Source: Clostridium sp.
GTDB taxonomy: Bacteria; Bacillota; Clostridia; Lachnospirales; Lachnospiraceae
Assembly: GCA_018377235.1 (NCBI GenBank)
Contig: JAGZZT010000029.1
Span: 1-9,039, forward strand
DNA: 9,039 nucleotides
Reading direction: 5' to 3'
The notes below the pieces were generated by a model. That model was not told the origin of the DNA. It made no database searches and saw only the letters and a program-made list of their open reading frames with translations. Positions 1 to 6,211 of the stretch are shown piece by piece. A program made the position numbers and the translations under genes. How positions within the stretch are numbered: the first letter of the stretch is position 1; the number at the start of each line of letters is the position of its first letter.

Positions 1-115
1 GGTTGTTCTGAATGTTCTCTCGAACTTCAAGGCTCCTGAGCCTTTTGTTCTTAGAATTTTCAGGGTTTTACATACTGTTCAGTTTTCAAGGTTCGTTGTT
101 GTTTCTCAACAGCAA
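1..115 (-). promoter_or_regulatory. Probable rRNA operon leader with boxA-like sequence
   Basis: Read on the minus strand, this stretch lies directly downstream of two strong tandem promoters and contains no open reading frame. Positions 94-78 read GAACCTTGAAAACTGAA, closely resembling the boxA-like CTTTGAAAACTGAAC sequences that precede 16S and 23S genes in Firmicutes rRNA operons and take part in antitermination. A short inverted repeat (AAGGCTC CT GAGCCTT, 29-44) follows. The rRNA gene itself would start to the left of position 1 and is not in the window, so the assignment is inferred from promoter strength and the boxA-like motif. It could instead lead another stable-RNA operon. Confidence 0.6.
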
Positions 116-122
116 CTCATTT

Positions 123-151
123 ATCTTATCATAACTCGTTGTGTTTGTCAA
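123..151 (-). promoter_or_regulatory. Strong sigma-A promoter P2 (proximal), probable rRNA promoter
   Basis: On the minus strand, -35 TTGACA (151-146) is separated by exactly 17 bases from -10 TAAGAT (128-123). The -10 is preceded by TGA, giving an extended -10 (TGn). Transcription would start near 116 and run off the left end of the window. A-rich sequence lies just upstream (152-170), as in UP elements. Confidence 0.8.
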
Positions 152-216
152 CAACTTTTTTAATTTATTTTTTGAAGTTCTTTCAAACTTCCGTGCCGCT
201 CTCAGCGACGCGTATT

Positions 217-245
217 ATATTATCACAGGTTTTCGACACCGTCAA
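217..245 (-). promoter_or_regulatory. Strong sigma-A promoter P1 (distal), probable rRNA promoter
   Basis: On the minus strand, -35 TTGACG (245-240), a 17-base spacer and -10 TAATAT (222-217), with TGA just before the -10 (extended -10). The start would be near 210. The next 60 bases contain a small hairpin (GAAGTT/AACTTC, 174-191) before P2. The sequence upstream (246-300) is very A-rich on this strand, which would suit an UP element. Tandem promoters of this type are typical of rRNA operons. Confidence 0.78.
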
Positions 246-383
246 GCACTTTTTTAAATTTTTTTCGGTTTTTTTGTACTTTCTTGTTTTCCACGTTTTT
301 CCATGGGATTGGGGCAGTATCCTTTCTGCATAAAATAATAGCCCCAGTTCGATCCTGCGCTCTTCACGGCCACTGATATACAG
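246..383. other. Intergenic stretch upstream of the tandem promoters
   Basis: This lies between the terminator of the zinc-ribbon protein gene and promoter P1. The half nearer P1 (246-300) is strongly A-rich on the minus strand. I see no coding signal with a ribosome binding site, and nothing else recognisable. Confidence 0.5.
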
Positions 384-419
384 ATAAAACTGAGCCTGCC
401 GATTTTACCGACAGGCTCA
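384..419 (-). terminator. Rho-independent terminator of the zinc-ribbon protein gene
   Basis: On the minus strand, TGAGCCTGTCG (419-409) pairs over 11 base pairs (one G-U) with CGGCAGGCTCA (401-391) across a 7-base loop, followed by GTTTTAT. It begins 24 bases after the stop codon of the upstream minus-strand gene. Confidence 0.85.
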
Positions 420-442
420 AACCTCTTTGCGCTGCGCTGACC

Positions 443-2542
443 CTATTTATCGCTGTGCCACCAGTTTTTATCGTCAATGTTGGAATAATATCGCTGAGTC
501 GGCACAATGACTCCATTACGAATCTCAAACACTTCCCATATAACGCCAGGGCGATTTGACGGAACTGCAAAAGAAGCCGCCAGTCCGTCTGAGGTATATA
601 CATTTACTGTAGCTCCAGAATCAGACAGGTCATAAGACAGCGGATTACCTGAACTGCAATTAGTAAAATCTGCCACATAATATTTATACAGGCCATTTTT
701 CACTACAGGAATTGTCATTGTTTCCGGCCCAAAACTGTCCGTATCGTCTACATCCAGGTTGTCTCCCATCCTGTCTGCTTTATTTCCATACCAGATATGA
801 TAGGTACTGTCCCCAAATGCGCTGTCATACGGAGTAAATAAATGGGAATCCAGATCAAAAGGTTCTTCTCCCCAGGTCAGCACTGCACGAACCTCTCCTG
901 AGGCCAGTTTCGGCGACACATTGATCCGCACTGTATTCATTCCAGACTTTGCAGCAAAGTTATAGTAAGTGTTATCGTATCCCGTTTTTGTCACTTCTGC
1001 CGTATACATGCCGGGTTTCAAATCTGCCATAAGCTGTCCGTCCACATCAAAGACGCCCTGGTATTCTGCTCTTCCCGTTTTATTGTTAATTCCTTCTCGA
1101 ATCAGTACCGACGCATTGCTCAGGCGTTCCATGCCAGTTCCATCTGCCGCATAATTCAGGGCATCGTATCCCTGAAGCTGAATTCTTACCTTGTTTTCCG
1201 TGTCTTTCATCATGTAGACAGAATTCTGATATTCTGATAAAACCTGACCGCTGGCCTTAATTCCATAAATCGAAACGGGCGCGCATCCTTCATAATTAAT
1301 ATTTATCTGGTATGTGTACTCTTCTGCCGGCACAATAATCTGGTAAAGACCATTTTCGTCTGTTCGGGTCATATAGAGGATATCTCCCTCTGTCTCGTCG
1401 CAAAGCGCTACTTCCACATTGTCCAGAGGTTCTCCCGCCTCGTTATATACATAGCCTGTAATCTCACTGACACTGGAAGACTCCAAAACAGTGTGGTATG
1501 TATTGTATGCGGCATTGATCATTCTCCGCTCCATAATATTATAATCTTCCTGCTGCCGGGCAGGCAGATTGCTGTACATAAAAACACTGTCAGGAGCATT
1601 ATTTCCCACACTGGCTGAGGCCTGTCCGAGCACATAGTTAGTCTGTACCCCTCCTGCGACTGTTCTCCACTTAGTCATGCAGTCCTGGGAAAAATAGTAT
1701 CTCTGTCCATCTTTCATCGGCACTGCATAGGACGGCACATAGTTAGCGTCATTTCTGACGAAAATAAAGCTGATCTTTCCATTATCATCATAATAGTAGT
1801 CTGTCACTTCCAGATGATCCGAAAAGTATTCGATACTTACAATTTTATTGACTTTATCATTCGCCGGATTTCTATAAATTTCATATTCTATTTTATTTCC
1901 CGTAACAGCATTTTTCAGCATCTTTCTCTCAATCGCATACCCATTGATTCTGCCGTCTGCCGCATTGTCGGGGCTTATATCTTCCAGCGTGTAAAAAAGC
2001 GTCTTATCCCAGGCATAATCTAAATTGCGCGCGCCTGGAGCGTAATTTTCTGCAAAAACATTGATAGACATTTTTTCGCTGCCGTCAGAATTGCATTTTG
2101 CAATCATTTTAGCCCACTCGCTGTCTGCAGTCTCAGCTCCTCCGGATTCTTCTGTATCACTGTTTCCCTGTACAGTGTCCAACTCTGAATCCGTGTCTTC
2201 TTTTCCTTCGCCGTCAGCCGCCCGGCTCTCCTTTACCAGTTCCTCCTGAGCCGGCACAGACTGACGCCCTACAAAAACGCCAGCTCCAGCTGCCAGAGCC
2301 AGGGCTGCTGTGCCCAGCAAAATCAGCGGGAATTTGCCTTTGCCTTTATGATTATTTCCCGCATTTCCAGACTGTACAGCGCCTCCCTGAGATTTCTCGT
2401 TCTGACCTTCTGCTTTGCCTTTCTCTTTTCCTTCTTCTGTCCTGTCTTCCGCGTTTTCCCTTCTTTCTCTGACAAAGGTTCCGCAGTATGCGCAGACTTT
2501 GTCATCATCTCCCAGTTCTTTTCCACATTCTCTGCAAAACAT
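443..2542 (-). CDS. Zinc-ribbon, membrane-anchored multidomain surface protein
   Basis: Predicted protein of 699 residues. A zinc ribbon opens it: CRECG at 3-7 and CAYCG at 17-21 (Cys 3, 6, 17, 20). A charged, low-complexity linker (25-70) leads to a single hydrophobic membrane segment (about 71-93). An acidic spacer (95-145) and a long extracellular part follow. Residues 145-350 match no family I recognise. Residues 358-445 look like a carboxypeptidase-regulatory-like beta domain (ITGYVYNEAGEPL, then TDENGLYQI). Residues 475-545 resemble a second such or Cna-B-like domain (LKPGMYTAEVTKTGY). Residues 549-685 resemble DUF2135/YfaP (LTWGEEPFDLDSHL, GPETM). The expected topology is a cytoplasmic zinc ribbon with an exposed C-terminus. 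The start ATG has GGGGGA about 7 bases upstream. It begins about 35 bases after the tRNA terminator, with no clear promoter of its own. The family call is confident only for the zinc ribbon, membrane segment and beta domains; the function is unknown. Confidence 0.85.
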   Translation of the reverse strand: MFCRECGKELGDDDKVCAYCGTFVRERRENAEDRTEEGKEKGKAEGQNEKSQGGAVQSGNAGNNHKGKGKFPLILLGTAALALAAGAGVFVGRQSVPAQEELVKESRAADGEGKEDTDSELDTVQGNSDTEESGGAETADSEWAKMIAKCNSDGSEKMSINVFAENYAPGARNLDYAWDKTLFYTLEDISPDNAADGRINGYAIERKMLKNAVTGNKIEYEIYRNPANDKVNKIVSIEYFSDHLEVTDYYYDDNGKISFIFVRNDANYVPSYAVPMKDGQRYYFSQDCMTKWRTVAGGVQTNYVLGQASASVGNNAPDSVFMYSNLPARQQEDYNIMERRMINAAYNTYHTVLESSSVSEITGYVYNEAGEPLDNVEVALCDETEGDILYMTRTDENGLYQIIVPAEEYTYQININYEGCAPVSIYGIKASGQVLSEYQNSVYMMKDTENKVRIQLQGYDALNYAADGTGMERLSNASVLIREGINNKTGRAEYQGVFDVDGQLMADLKPGMYTAEVTKTGYDNTYYNFAAKSGMNTVRINVSPKLASGEVRAVLTWGEEPFDLDSHLFTPYDSAFGDSTYHIWYGNKADRMGDNLDVDDTDSFGPETMTIPVVKNGLYKYYVADFTNCSSGNPLSYDLSDSGATVNVYTSDGLAASFAVPSNRPGVIWEVFEIRNGVIVPTQRYYSNIDDKNWWHSDK

Positions 2543-2575
2543 ATTTATCCCCCTTTTCGATGTTTATCTGCATAG

Positions 2576-2606
2576 AAAAAACCGGAACCTTTTGAGAAGG
2601 TTCCGG
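2576..2606 (-). terminator. Rho-independent terminator of the tRNA operon
   Basis: On the minus strand, CCGGAACCTT (2606-2597) pairs perfectly with AAGGTTCCGG (2591-2582) around a 5-base loop and is followed by six T (2581-2576). It lies 13 bases after the end of tRNA-Gly(GCC). The next gene's ATG is only about 35 bases further on. Confidence 0.9.
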
Positions 2607-2618
2607 CAAAAATAAAAA

Positions 2619-2690
2619 AGCGCGAGACGGGATTCGAACCCGCGACCCTCGCCTTGGCAAGGCGATACTCCACCACTGAGCCACTCGCGC
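2619..2690 (-). tRNA. tRNA-Gly(GCC)
   Basis: A full cloverleaf can be drawn on the minus strand. The acceptor is GCGCGAG (2690-2684) with CTCGCGC (2626-2620) and discriminator T at 2619. The D arm contains GGCTCAGTGGTGGAG, the anticodon loop has GCC at 2658-2656, and the T loop reads GGTTCGAATCC. CCA is not encoded. It decodes GGC and GGU, and is the last gene of the three-tRNA operon. Confidence 0.95.
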
Positions 2691-2758
2691 ATACTTATCA
2701 GATTAACTGATATCTTATTTAATTACTGCTGTATTATATAGTAACACAACTCTCTCTG

Positions 2759-2782
2759 CTTTGCAAGAATTTTCTTGCAAAG
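2759..2782. repeat. Perfect inverted repeat abutting the tRNA-Gly(TCC) 3' end
   Basis: CTTTGCAAGAA (2759-2769) and TTCTTGCAAAG (2772-2782) form an 11-bp perfect stem with a 2-base (in practice larger) loop. Its right arm takes in the last two bases of the mature tRNA. No T-tract follows on the minus strand, so a classical terminator is unlikely. A tRNA 3'-processing structure or partial attenuator is possible. Confidence 0.6.
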
Positions 2783-2851
2783 CGGGTGATGGGAATCGAA
2801 CCCACGTATCCAGCTTGGAAGGCTGGTGTTCTACCATTGAACTACACCCGC
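2781..2851 (-). tRNA. tRNA-Gly(TCC)
   Basis: On the minus strand the acceptor is GCGGGTG (2851-2845) with CACCCGC (2788-2782) and discriminator T at 2781. The D arm contains AGTTCAATGGTAGAAC, the anticodon loop carries TCC at 2819-2817, and the T loop reads GGTTCGATTCC. CCA is not encoded. It decodes GGA and GGG. A perfect inverted repeat begins in its last two positions and extends downstream. Confidence 0.95.
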
Positions 2852-2872
2852 ATATGAATTATGAAATTCAAA

Positions 2873-2945
<73 letters not shown>

Positions 2946-2983
2946 ATCGTACTGAAGATTTCTCTTTTGTGACGACAGGGATT

Positions 2984-3012
2984 ATTCTACCGGATATTTT
3001 CCAAATTGTCAA
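2984..3012 (-). promoter_or_regulatory. Sigma-A promoter of the Phe-Gly-Gly tRNA operon
   Basis: On the minus strand, -35 TTGACA (3012-3007), a 17-base spacer and -10 TAGAAT (2989-2984). The start is predicted near 2977, about 32 bases before tRNA-Phe. An A-rich tandem direct repeat sits immediately upstream of the -35 and could act as an UP element. Confidence 0.85.
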
Positions 3013-3059
3013 GTCTTTTCAAAACTTTTTTCACAGCATATTTCAAAACTCTTTTCACA
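3013..3059 (-). repeat. Two imperfect direct repeats upstream of the tRNA promoter
   Basis: On the minus strand, two adjacent copies of about 23-24 bases both begin TGTGAAAA and continue with AGTTTTGAAA (3059-3036 and 3035-3013). They differ at a few positions, mainly at the 3' end. They lie directly against the -35 box and are A/T-rich, in the place of an UP element or a duplicated regulator site. Confidence 0.6.
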
Positions 3060-3071
3060 ATATATACAAAG

Positions 3072-3103
3072 TCAGCTCTAACTTCCTTCCCAGTTAGAGC
3101 TGA
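3072..3103 (-). terminator. Hairpin downstream of rsmA, probable terminator
   Basis: TCAGCTCTAAC (3072-3082) and GTTAGAGCTGA (3093-3103) form a perfect 11-bp stem with a 10-base loop. On the minus strand it is followed by CTTTGTATATATT, an imperfect T-rich tail. It is the second hairpin after rsmA and the likelier end point of the operon. Confidence 0.6.
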
Positions 3104-3109
3104 TAAGAG

Positions 3110-3158
3110 GCATTGTCAGTGTACAAAGGGCAGGATACCCTTTATACACTGACGATGC
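3110..3158. repeat. Long 21-bp hairpin after rsmA
   Basis: Two 21-base arms (3110-3130 and 3138-3158) pair across a 7-base loop with only one wobble and one mismatch on either strand. The inner half reads GTACAAAGGG on the plus strand. There is no T-tract on either side, so it does not fit a standard terminator by itself. It may stabilise the rsmA message, or be a remnant or dispersed repeat. Confidence 0.7.
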
Positions 3159-3182
3159 ACTGGCACTATAAATACCGCCTTT

Positions 3183-4103
3183 CTAAGATCTCTGACCGTT
3201 CCCTCCCAGCAGATCAGACAGACGGGCAAACTGTTCTAATGTCAGGGCTTCTCCTCTGACTGCTGCAGGAACGCCCAGCTGCTCAATGGCAGCCGCAATC
3301 TGCTCTTTACCAAAGGAAAGCTCAGGAGAATTGTTCAGGCCGTTTAAGAGCGTTTTTCTCCTCTGATTGAAGGACGCCCGGATGAGCTTAAACATCAGCT
3401 CTCTGTCTTTTACCTCTACCGGCGGCACCTGGTGCCTGGTCAGGCGAATCACCGCAGAGCCCACGTTAGGCCGGGGAATAAAACAGTTAGGCGGCACGTT
3501 AGCCACAATATAAGGCTCTGCATAATATTGAACCGCCAAAGACAAGGCGCCGTAATCCTTGGAGCCAGGTCCTACCTGCATCCGGTCCGCCACTTCCTTC
3601 TGAACCATAACCGTAATATTATCAATAGGAACTCCACTTTCAAACAGGCCCATAATAATCGGCGTAGTAATATAATAGGGCAGATTGGCCACCACTTTAA
3701 TGGGCCTTCCGCCATTATACTCTTCTGCCAGTTTTTTTATGTCAACTTTTAAAATATCCTCGTTTATCACTGTGACGTTATCGTAATCTGACAGAGTTTC
3801 TTTTAAGATTGGGATTAAATTCGTATCTATCTCAACGGCAGCTACCTGTCTGGCGTGCTCTGCCAGGTACTGAGTCATGGTTCCTATTCCAGGGCCAATT
3901 TCCAGCACCATATCATTCTCCGTCACTCCTGCCGCCGCAATAATCTTATCCAGCACATGGGAGTCAATTAAAAAATTCTGCCCGAATTTTTTCTGGAAAG
4001 CAAAGCCGTGTTTCTGAATCACCTGAATCGTATTCTGAGGATTGCTCAGCTTTCCTGCGTTTCTATTCTCATTCTCTTTAGCGTCTGTTTCTCTTCGCTC
4101 CAT
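3183..4103 (-). CDS. rsmA: 16S rRNA (adenine-N6)-dimethyltransferase RsmA (KsgA)
   Basis: Predicted protein of 306 residues. RsmA uses S-adenosylmethionine to dimethylate two adjacent adenosines in the 3'-terminal hairpin of 16S rRNA, a late step in small-subunit assembly. Its loss gives kasugamycin resistance. The family marks are all present: KKFGQNFLID at 38-47, the SAM-binding loop EIGPGIGT at 68-75, the acidic EID at 91-93, the catalytic NLPYY at 140-144, PRPNVGSAV at 210-218 and SFNQRRKTL at 244-252. The first 20 residues are a hydrophilic extension relative to many homologues. No later in-frame start precedes the conserved SNPQNT segment, and GGAG lies 6 bases before this ATG, so I keep it. 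It follows tatD by 66 bases on the same strand and is the last gene of that operon. Confidence 0.97.
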   Translation of the reverse strand: MERRETDAKENENRNAGKLSNPQNTIQVIQKHGFAFQKKFGQNFLIDSHVLDKIIAAAGVTENDMVLEIGPGIGTMTQYLAEHARQVAAVEIDTNLIPILKETLSDYDNVTVINEDILKVDIKKLAEEYNGGRPIKVVANLPYYITTPIIMGLFESGVPIDNITVMVQKEVADRMQVGPGSKDYGALSLAVQYYAEPYIVANVPPNCFIPRPNVGSAVIRLTRHQVPPVEVKDRELMFKLIRASFNQRRKTLLNGLNNSPELSFGKEQIAAAIEQLGVPAAVRGEALTLEQFARLSDLLGGNGQRS

Positions 4104-4169
4104 CTGTCACTCCATTTTCTTAACCGGCCCCCGCTTATGCCGCGGTATCCGGCTGTTTTCTGACTGCTT

Positions 4170-4952
4170 CTATCTTCCTGTATGGTTTTCCATTCTATAG
4201 AGACATCTTGCATTTTTTTCTGTAGCTGCGATTACTTCTTCTGCAGACATTCCTTTAATCTCTCCCATCATTTTTGCCACATAAATCAAATTTGCGGAAG
4301 TATTACGTTTTCCCCGGTTTGGCTCTGGAGCCATATAAGGACTGTCTGTTTCCAAAACCAGATGTTCCATTGGAACATACTTTACGACTTCCCGGAGAGT
4401 CTTTGCATTGTTGAAGGTCAAAACGCCGCCAACTCCCAGAAAAAATCCCATATTCAGATATTCTCTTGCCATTTCCTTCCCGTAAGAAAAGCAGTGAACG
4501 ACACCTCCCAATTCTCCAGCTTTTGCCGCCTTCATAATTTCAAGGGTATCCTGAGCCGCCTCTCTGCTGTGGATGACCACTGGCAGATTTACCTCTCTGG
4601 CAAGATCCAGCTGATGCTCAAACCACTTTTTCTGAATTTCATGAGATGGTTCCTTATAGTAATAATCGAGACCGATTTCTCCCACCGCCACCATCTTAGG
4701 TTCTTTTACGATTTCTCTCAGTCTTTGAAATTTCTCCTCATCCAGTTCGTCCGTCCAGCTGGGATGAACACCAGCTGTACCATAGATAAACGGATAGTTT
4801 CTAGTCAGCTCAAGAGTTGTCTCAGAGCTGTCCATACTGGCTCCTATATTGATAACCGTTTCCACTCCTGCTGCTGCCAGACTTTTAATCACTTCTGCTC
4901 TGTCTTCATTAAATGCTTCATCATCATAATGCGCATGTGTCTCAAATATCAA
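4170..4952 (-). CDS. tatD: TatD family metal-dependent hydrolase (DNase)
   Basis: Predicted protein of 260 residues, the normal family length, with a TIM-barrel amidohydrolase fold. The metal-site residues are visible: THAHYD (His6, His8), GEIGLDYY (Glu92), VVIHSREA (His128), VVHCFS (His153) and ETDSPYMAP (Asp203). TatD enzymes act as metal-dependent 3'-5' exonucleases or DNases, with roles proposed in DNA repair and apoptosis-like degradation; the exact substrate here is unknown. The start is TTG at 4952, which overlaps the TGA stop of the ecsC-like gene (ATTGA). GAGG sits 8 bases upstream, and the resulting N-terminus MIFETHAHYDDE matches the family well. Translation is therefore probably coupled to the upstream gene. 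TatD is commonly found next to metG and rsmA in Firmicutes. Confidence 0.95.
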   Translation of the reverse strand: MIFETHAHYDDEAFNEDRAEVIKSLAAAGVETVINIGASMDSSETTLELTRNYPFIYGTAGVHPSWTDELDEEKFQRLREIVKEPKMVAVGEIGLDYYYKEPSHEIQKKWFEHQLDLAREVNLPVVIHSREAAQDTLEIMKAAKAGELGGVVHCFSYGKEMAREYLNMGFFLGVGGVLTFNNAKTLREVVKYVPMEHLVLETDSPYMAPEPNRGKRNTSANLIYVAKMMGEIKGMSAEEVIAATEKNARCLYRMENHTGR

Positions 4953-5821
4953 TTTCTTTTCCTCTTTTCTTCTAGTTTTACAGCAGCGTCAGTGTGCACT
5001 GACGCTATTCTTAGTAAGTGACGCCGTTCCAGCTTCAAAGCAGAGTACTTTGTAATTCTCCCCATATAGATGCTGTCATAGACGCCTCCTATTACCCCTG
5101 CGACAGGAATCCCCTGAAGAAACTTCAGATACAAAAGTTCTCTGGAAAGAGCTTTGGACGCTCTCTGTACTGCTTCAGAAGACGGCTTTTTTCTGACAGA
5201 CAGCCCATTTCCCTCTGTGTGCGCCTTTTTTGCATCCTTCACAGCCAGAGCATACAGCTTTCTGTTTAAGGCGGCATCACGGCTGAAAAAATCATCTCCC
5301 TGATACAGGGAAAGCTCTATCATTTCCAGAAGAAGCTCCTGCTCTGCAGGCTTCTTATAGTCAATCCCATAGGAAAGGCACAAGGTGTAGAGACTTCTAA
5401 TCAAAGCGGCCAGAAACAGTGGAATATCCGGCAGACCAATCCCTAAAAGCCCCAGCCCCGCGCCCTGGATGCCTGCGGCTGCCATGGCAATCTCTGCCTG
5501 TCTTCTGGCAGTTTTGGTGTTTTCCCTGATATGCTTTCTCGTAGGCATAAGGCTGGTTTTGTAATCTCTCACCCTGCGCTCCGCCTCCAGTTTTTCCCTG
5601 GAATAAGTTTTTTCTATCAGGCCCGTGCCTCCCTGAAGCACCGCTTCAAACGCTCTTTGAAACGCTGTCTCCAGCTTTGAAGACAAACCATCCGGAACCA
5701 GAGAGGCAAGACGCTTTTCCCAGAATGACTCTCTGCGGCTGCCAAATTTCTCTAATTGCCTTTTTTCGCGTTTCAAAAATGCCTCCCATTCCTTCTGGGC
5801 CGGCGTTTTCTTATCAAACAT
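4949..5821 (-). CDS. EcsC family protein
   Basis: Predicted protein of 290 residues. The central motif GLLGIGLPDIP (124-134), followed by a hydrophobic helix and YGIDYKKPAEQE (151-162), and the C-terminal KFLQGIPVAGVIGGVYD (about 233-249), are characteristic of the EcsC family. That family is named after the third gene of the Bacillus ecs ABC transporter locus, and its biochemical role is not established. No ecsA/ecsB transporter genes lie nearby, so this is a stand-alone member. The N-terminal 110 residues are highly charged and probably helical. The hydrophobic stretch at about 112-145 suggests membrane association. The ATG follows the stop of the small upstream gene after one base, with a purine-rich GGGGAAGAGAGAG in front, so the two are probably co-translated. 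The last part of the gene contains a near-perfect inverted repeat (4986-5005). Confidence 0.85.
   Translation of the reverse strand: MFDKKTPAQKEWEAFLKREKRQLEKFGSRRESFWEKRLASLVPDGLSSKLETAFQRAFEAVLQGGTGLIEKTYSREKLEAERRVRDYKTSLMPTRKHIRENTKTARRQAEIAMAAAGIQGAGLGLLGIGLPDIPLFLAALIRSLYTLCLSYGIDYKKPAEQELLLEMIELSLYQGDDFFSRDAALNRKLYALAVKDAKKAHTEGNGLSVRKKPSSEAVQRASKALSRELLYLKFLQGIPVAGVIGGVYDSIYMGRITKYSALKLERRHLLRIASVHTDAAVKLEEKRKRN
4986..5005. repeat. Inverted repeat inside the end of the EcsC gene
   Basis: GCGTCAGTG (4986-4994) and CACTGACGC (4997-5005) form a 9-bp perfect stem around TG, within codons of the C-terminus (SVHTDA). It has no T-tract. It shares the GTCAGTG...CACTGAC core with the long hairpin after rsmA. 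Chance is possible. Confidence 0.5.
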
Positions 5822-5822
5822 T

Positions 5823-6056
5823 CTATTCTCTCTCTTCCCCAGTCTCCAGAGCAGGTCCCTGAGGTTCGTCAGGATCCCGTGTTTCCTTCGGCGCCTGTGT
5901 CTCCAGCCCCGGACCTAAAGGCTCGTTCAGCCTGTCATCCACCGCCGGACCAGCCTCCACGCCTCCCATCATCGGCTGGAAAATGCCTGATGCCAAGATT
6001 CCCGTCATGGCGATAGATACTGCCGTCATCACTGCTGCTCTCTGCCACATTTTCAT
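5823..6056 (-). CDS. Small exported or membrane-anchored protein, unknown function
   Basis: Predicted protein of 77 residues. The N-terminus MKMWQRAAVMTAVSIAMTGILASG is a hydrophobic segment behind a short basic start, consistent with a signal peptide or signal anchor (about 7-26). The rest is acidic and rich in proline, glutamate and glycine, with two similar hexapeptides GPGLET (48-53) and GPALET (67-72); it is probably disordered. There is no lipobox cysteine. The ATG has a strong AAGGAGG 7 bases upstream (6070-6064), which supports it as a real gene. Its stop is one base from the start of the EcsC-family gene, so it is the first gene of the operon leading to tatD and rsmA. I do not recognise a family. 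A role as partner of the EcsC-like protein is an inference from the coupling only. Confidence 0.7.
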   Translation of the reverse strand: MKMWQRAAVMTAVSIAMTGILASGIFQPMMGGVEAGPAVDDRLNEPLGPGLETQAPKETRDPDEPQGPALETGEERE

Positions 6057-6146
6057 AACGATCCCTCCTTTTCCTGTACTGAAGCCAACTGGGCAGATAA
6101 ATATCTGCTGGCAGCGGCAAAATATTTTAGCTGCATTTTTTCAGTT

Positions 6147-6152
6147 ATTATA
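6147..6152 (-). promoter_or_regulatory. Extended -10 promoter (proximal) of the small protein-ecsC-tatD-rsmA operon
   Basis: On the minus strand, TGGTATAAT gives a perfect extended -10 (TATAAT at 6152-6147). There is no recognisable -35; a 21-base palindrome (6154-6174) occupies that area. Transcription would start near 6140, about 85 bases before the first ATG of the operon. Confidence 0.6.
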
Positions 6153-6153
6153 C

Positions 6154-6174
6154 CATATCCGCTCTGCGGATATG
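6154..6174. repeat. Palindrome in the spacer of the proximal promoter, operator-like
   Basis: CATATCCGC (6154-6162), TCT, then GCGGATATG (6166-6174) is a perfect 9-bp inverted repeat. It covers the region just upstream of TATAAT where RNA polymerase would contact the spacer and -35. It could be an operator or, in transcripts from the distal promoter, an RNA hairpin. Confidence 0.55.
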
Positions 6175-6211
6175 AGCCTCCGGCGGATGCACACGGTTTG
6201 AATCTGTATCT

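Noticed and set aside
2701..2758. Separate promoter between the two Gly tRNAs (TATAAT on the minus strand near 2735)
   Set aside because: No -35 at acceptable spacing; the strong promoter upstream of tRNA-Phe suffices.
4182..5021. Long plus-strand open frame of 279 codons opposite tatD
   Set aside because: It lies wholly antisense to tatD and the end of the EcsC gene, shows no family resemblance or ribosome binding site, and is rich in Cys/His/Phe as expected for a shadow frame.
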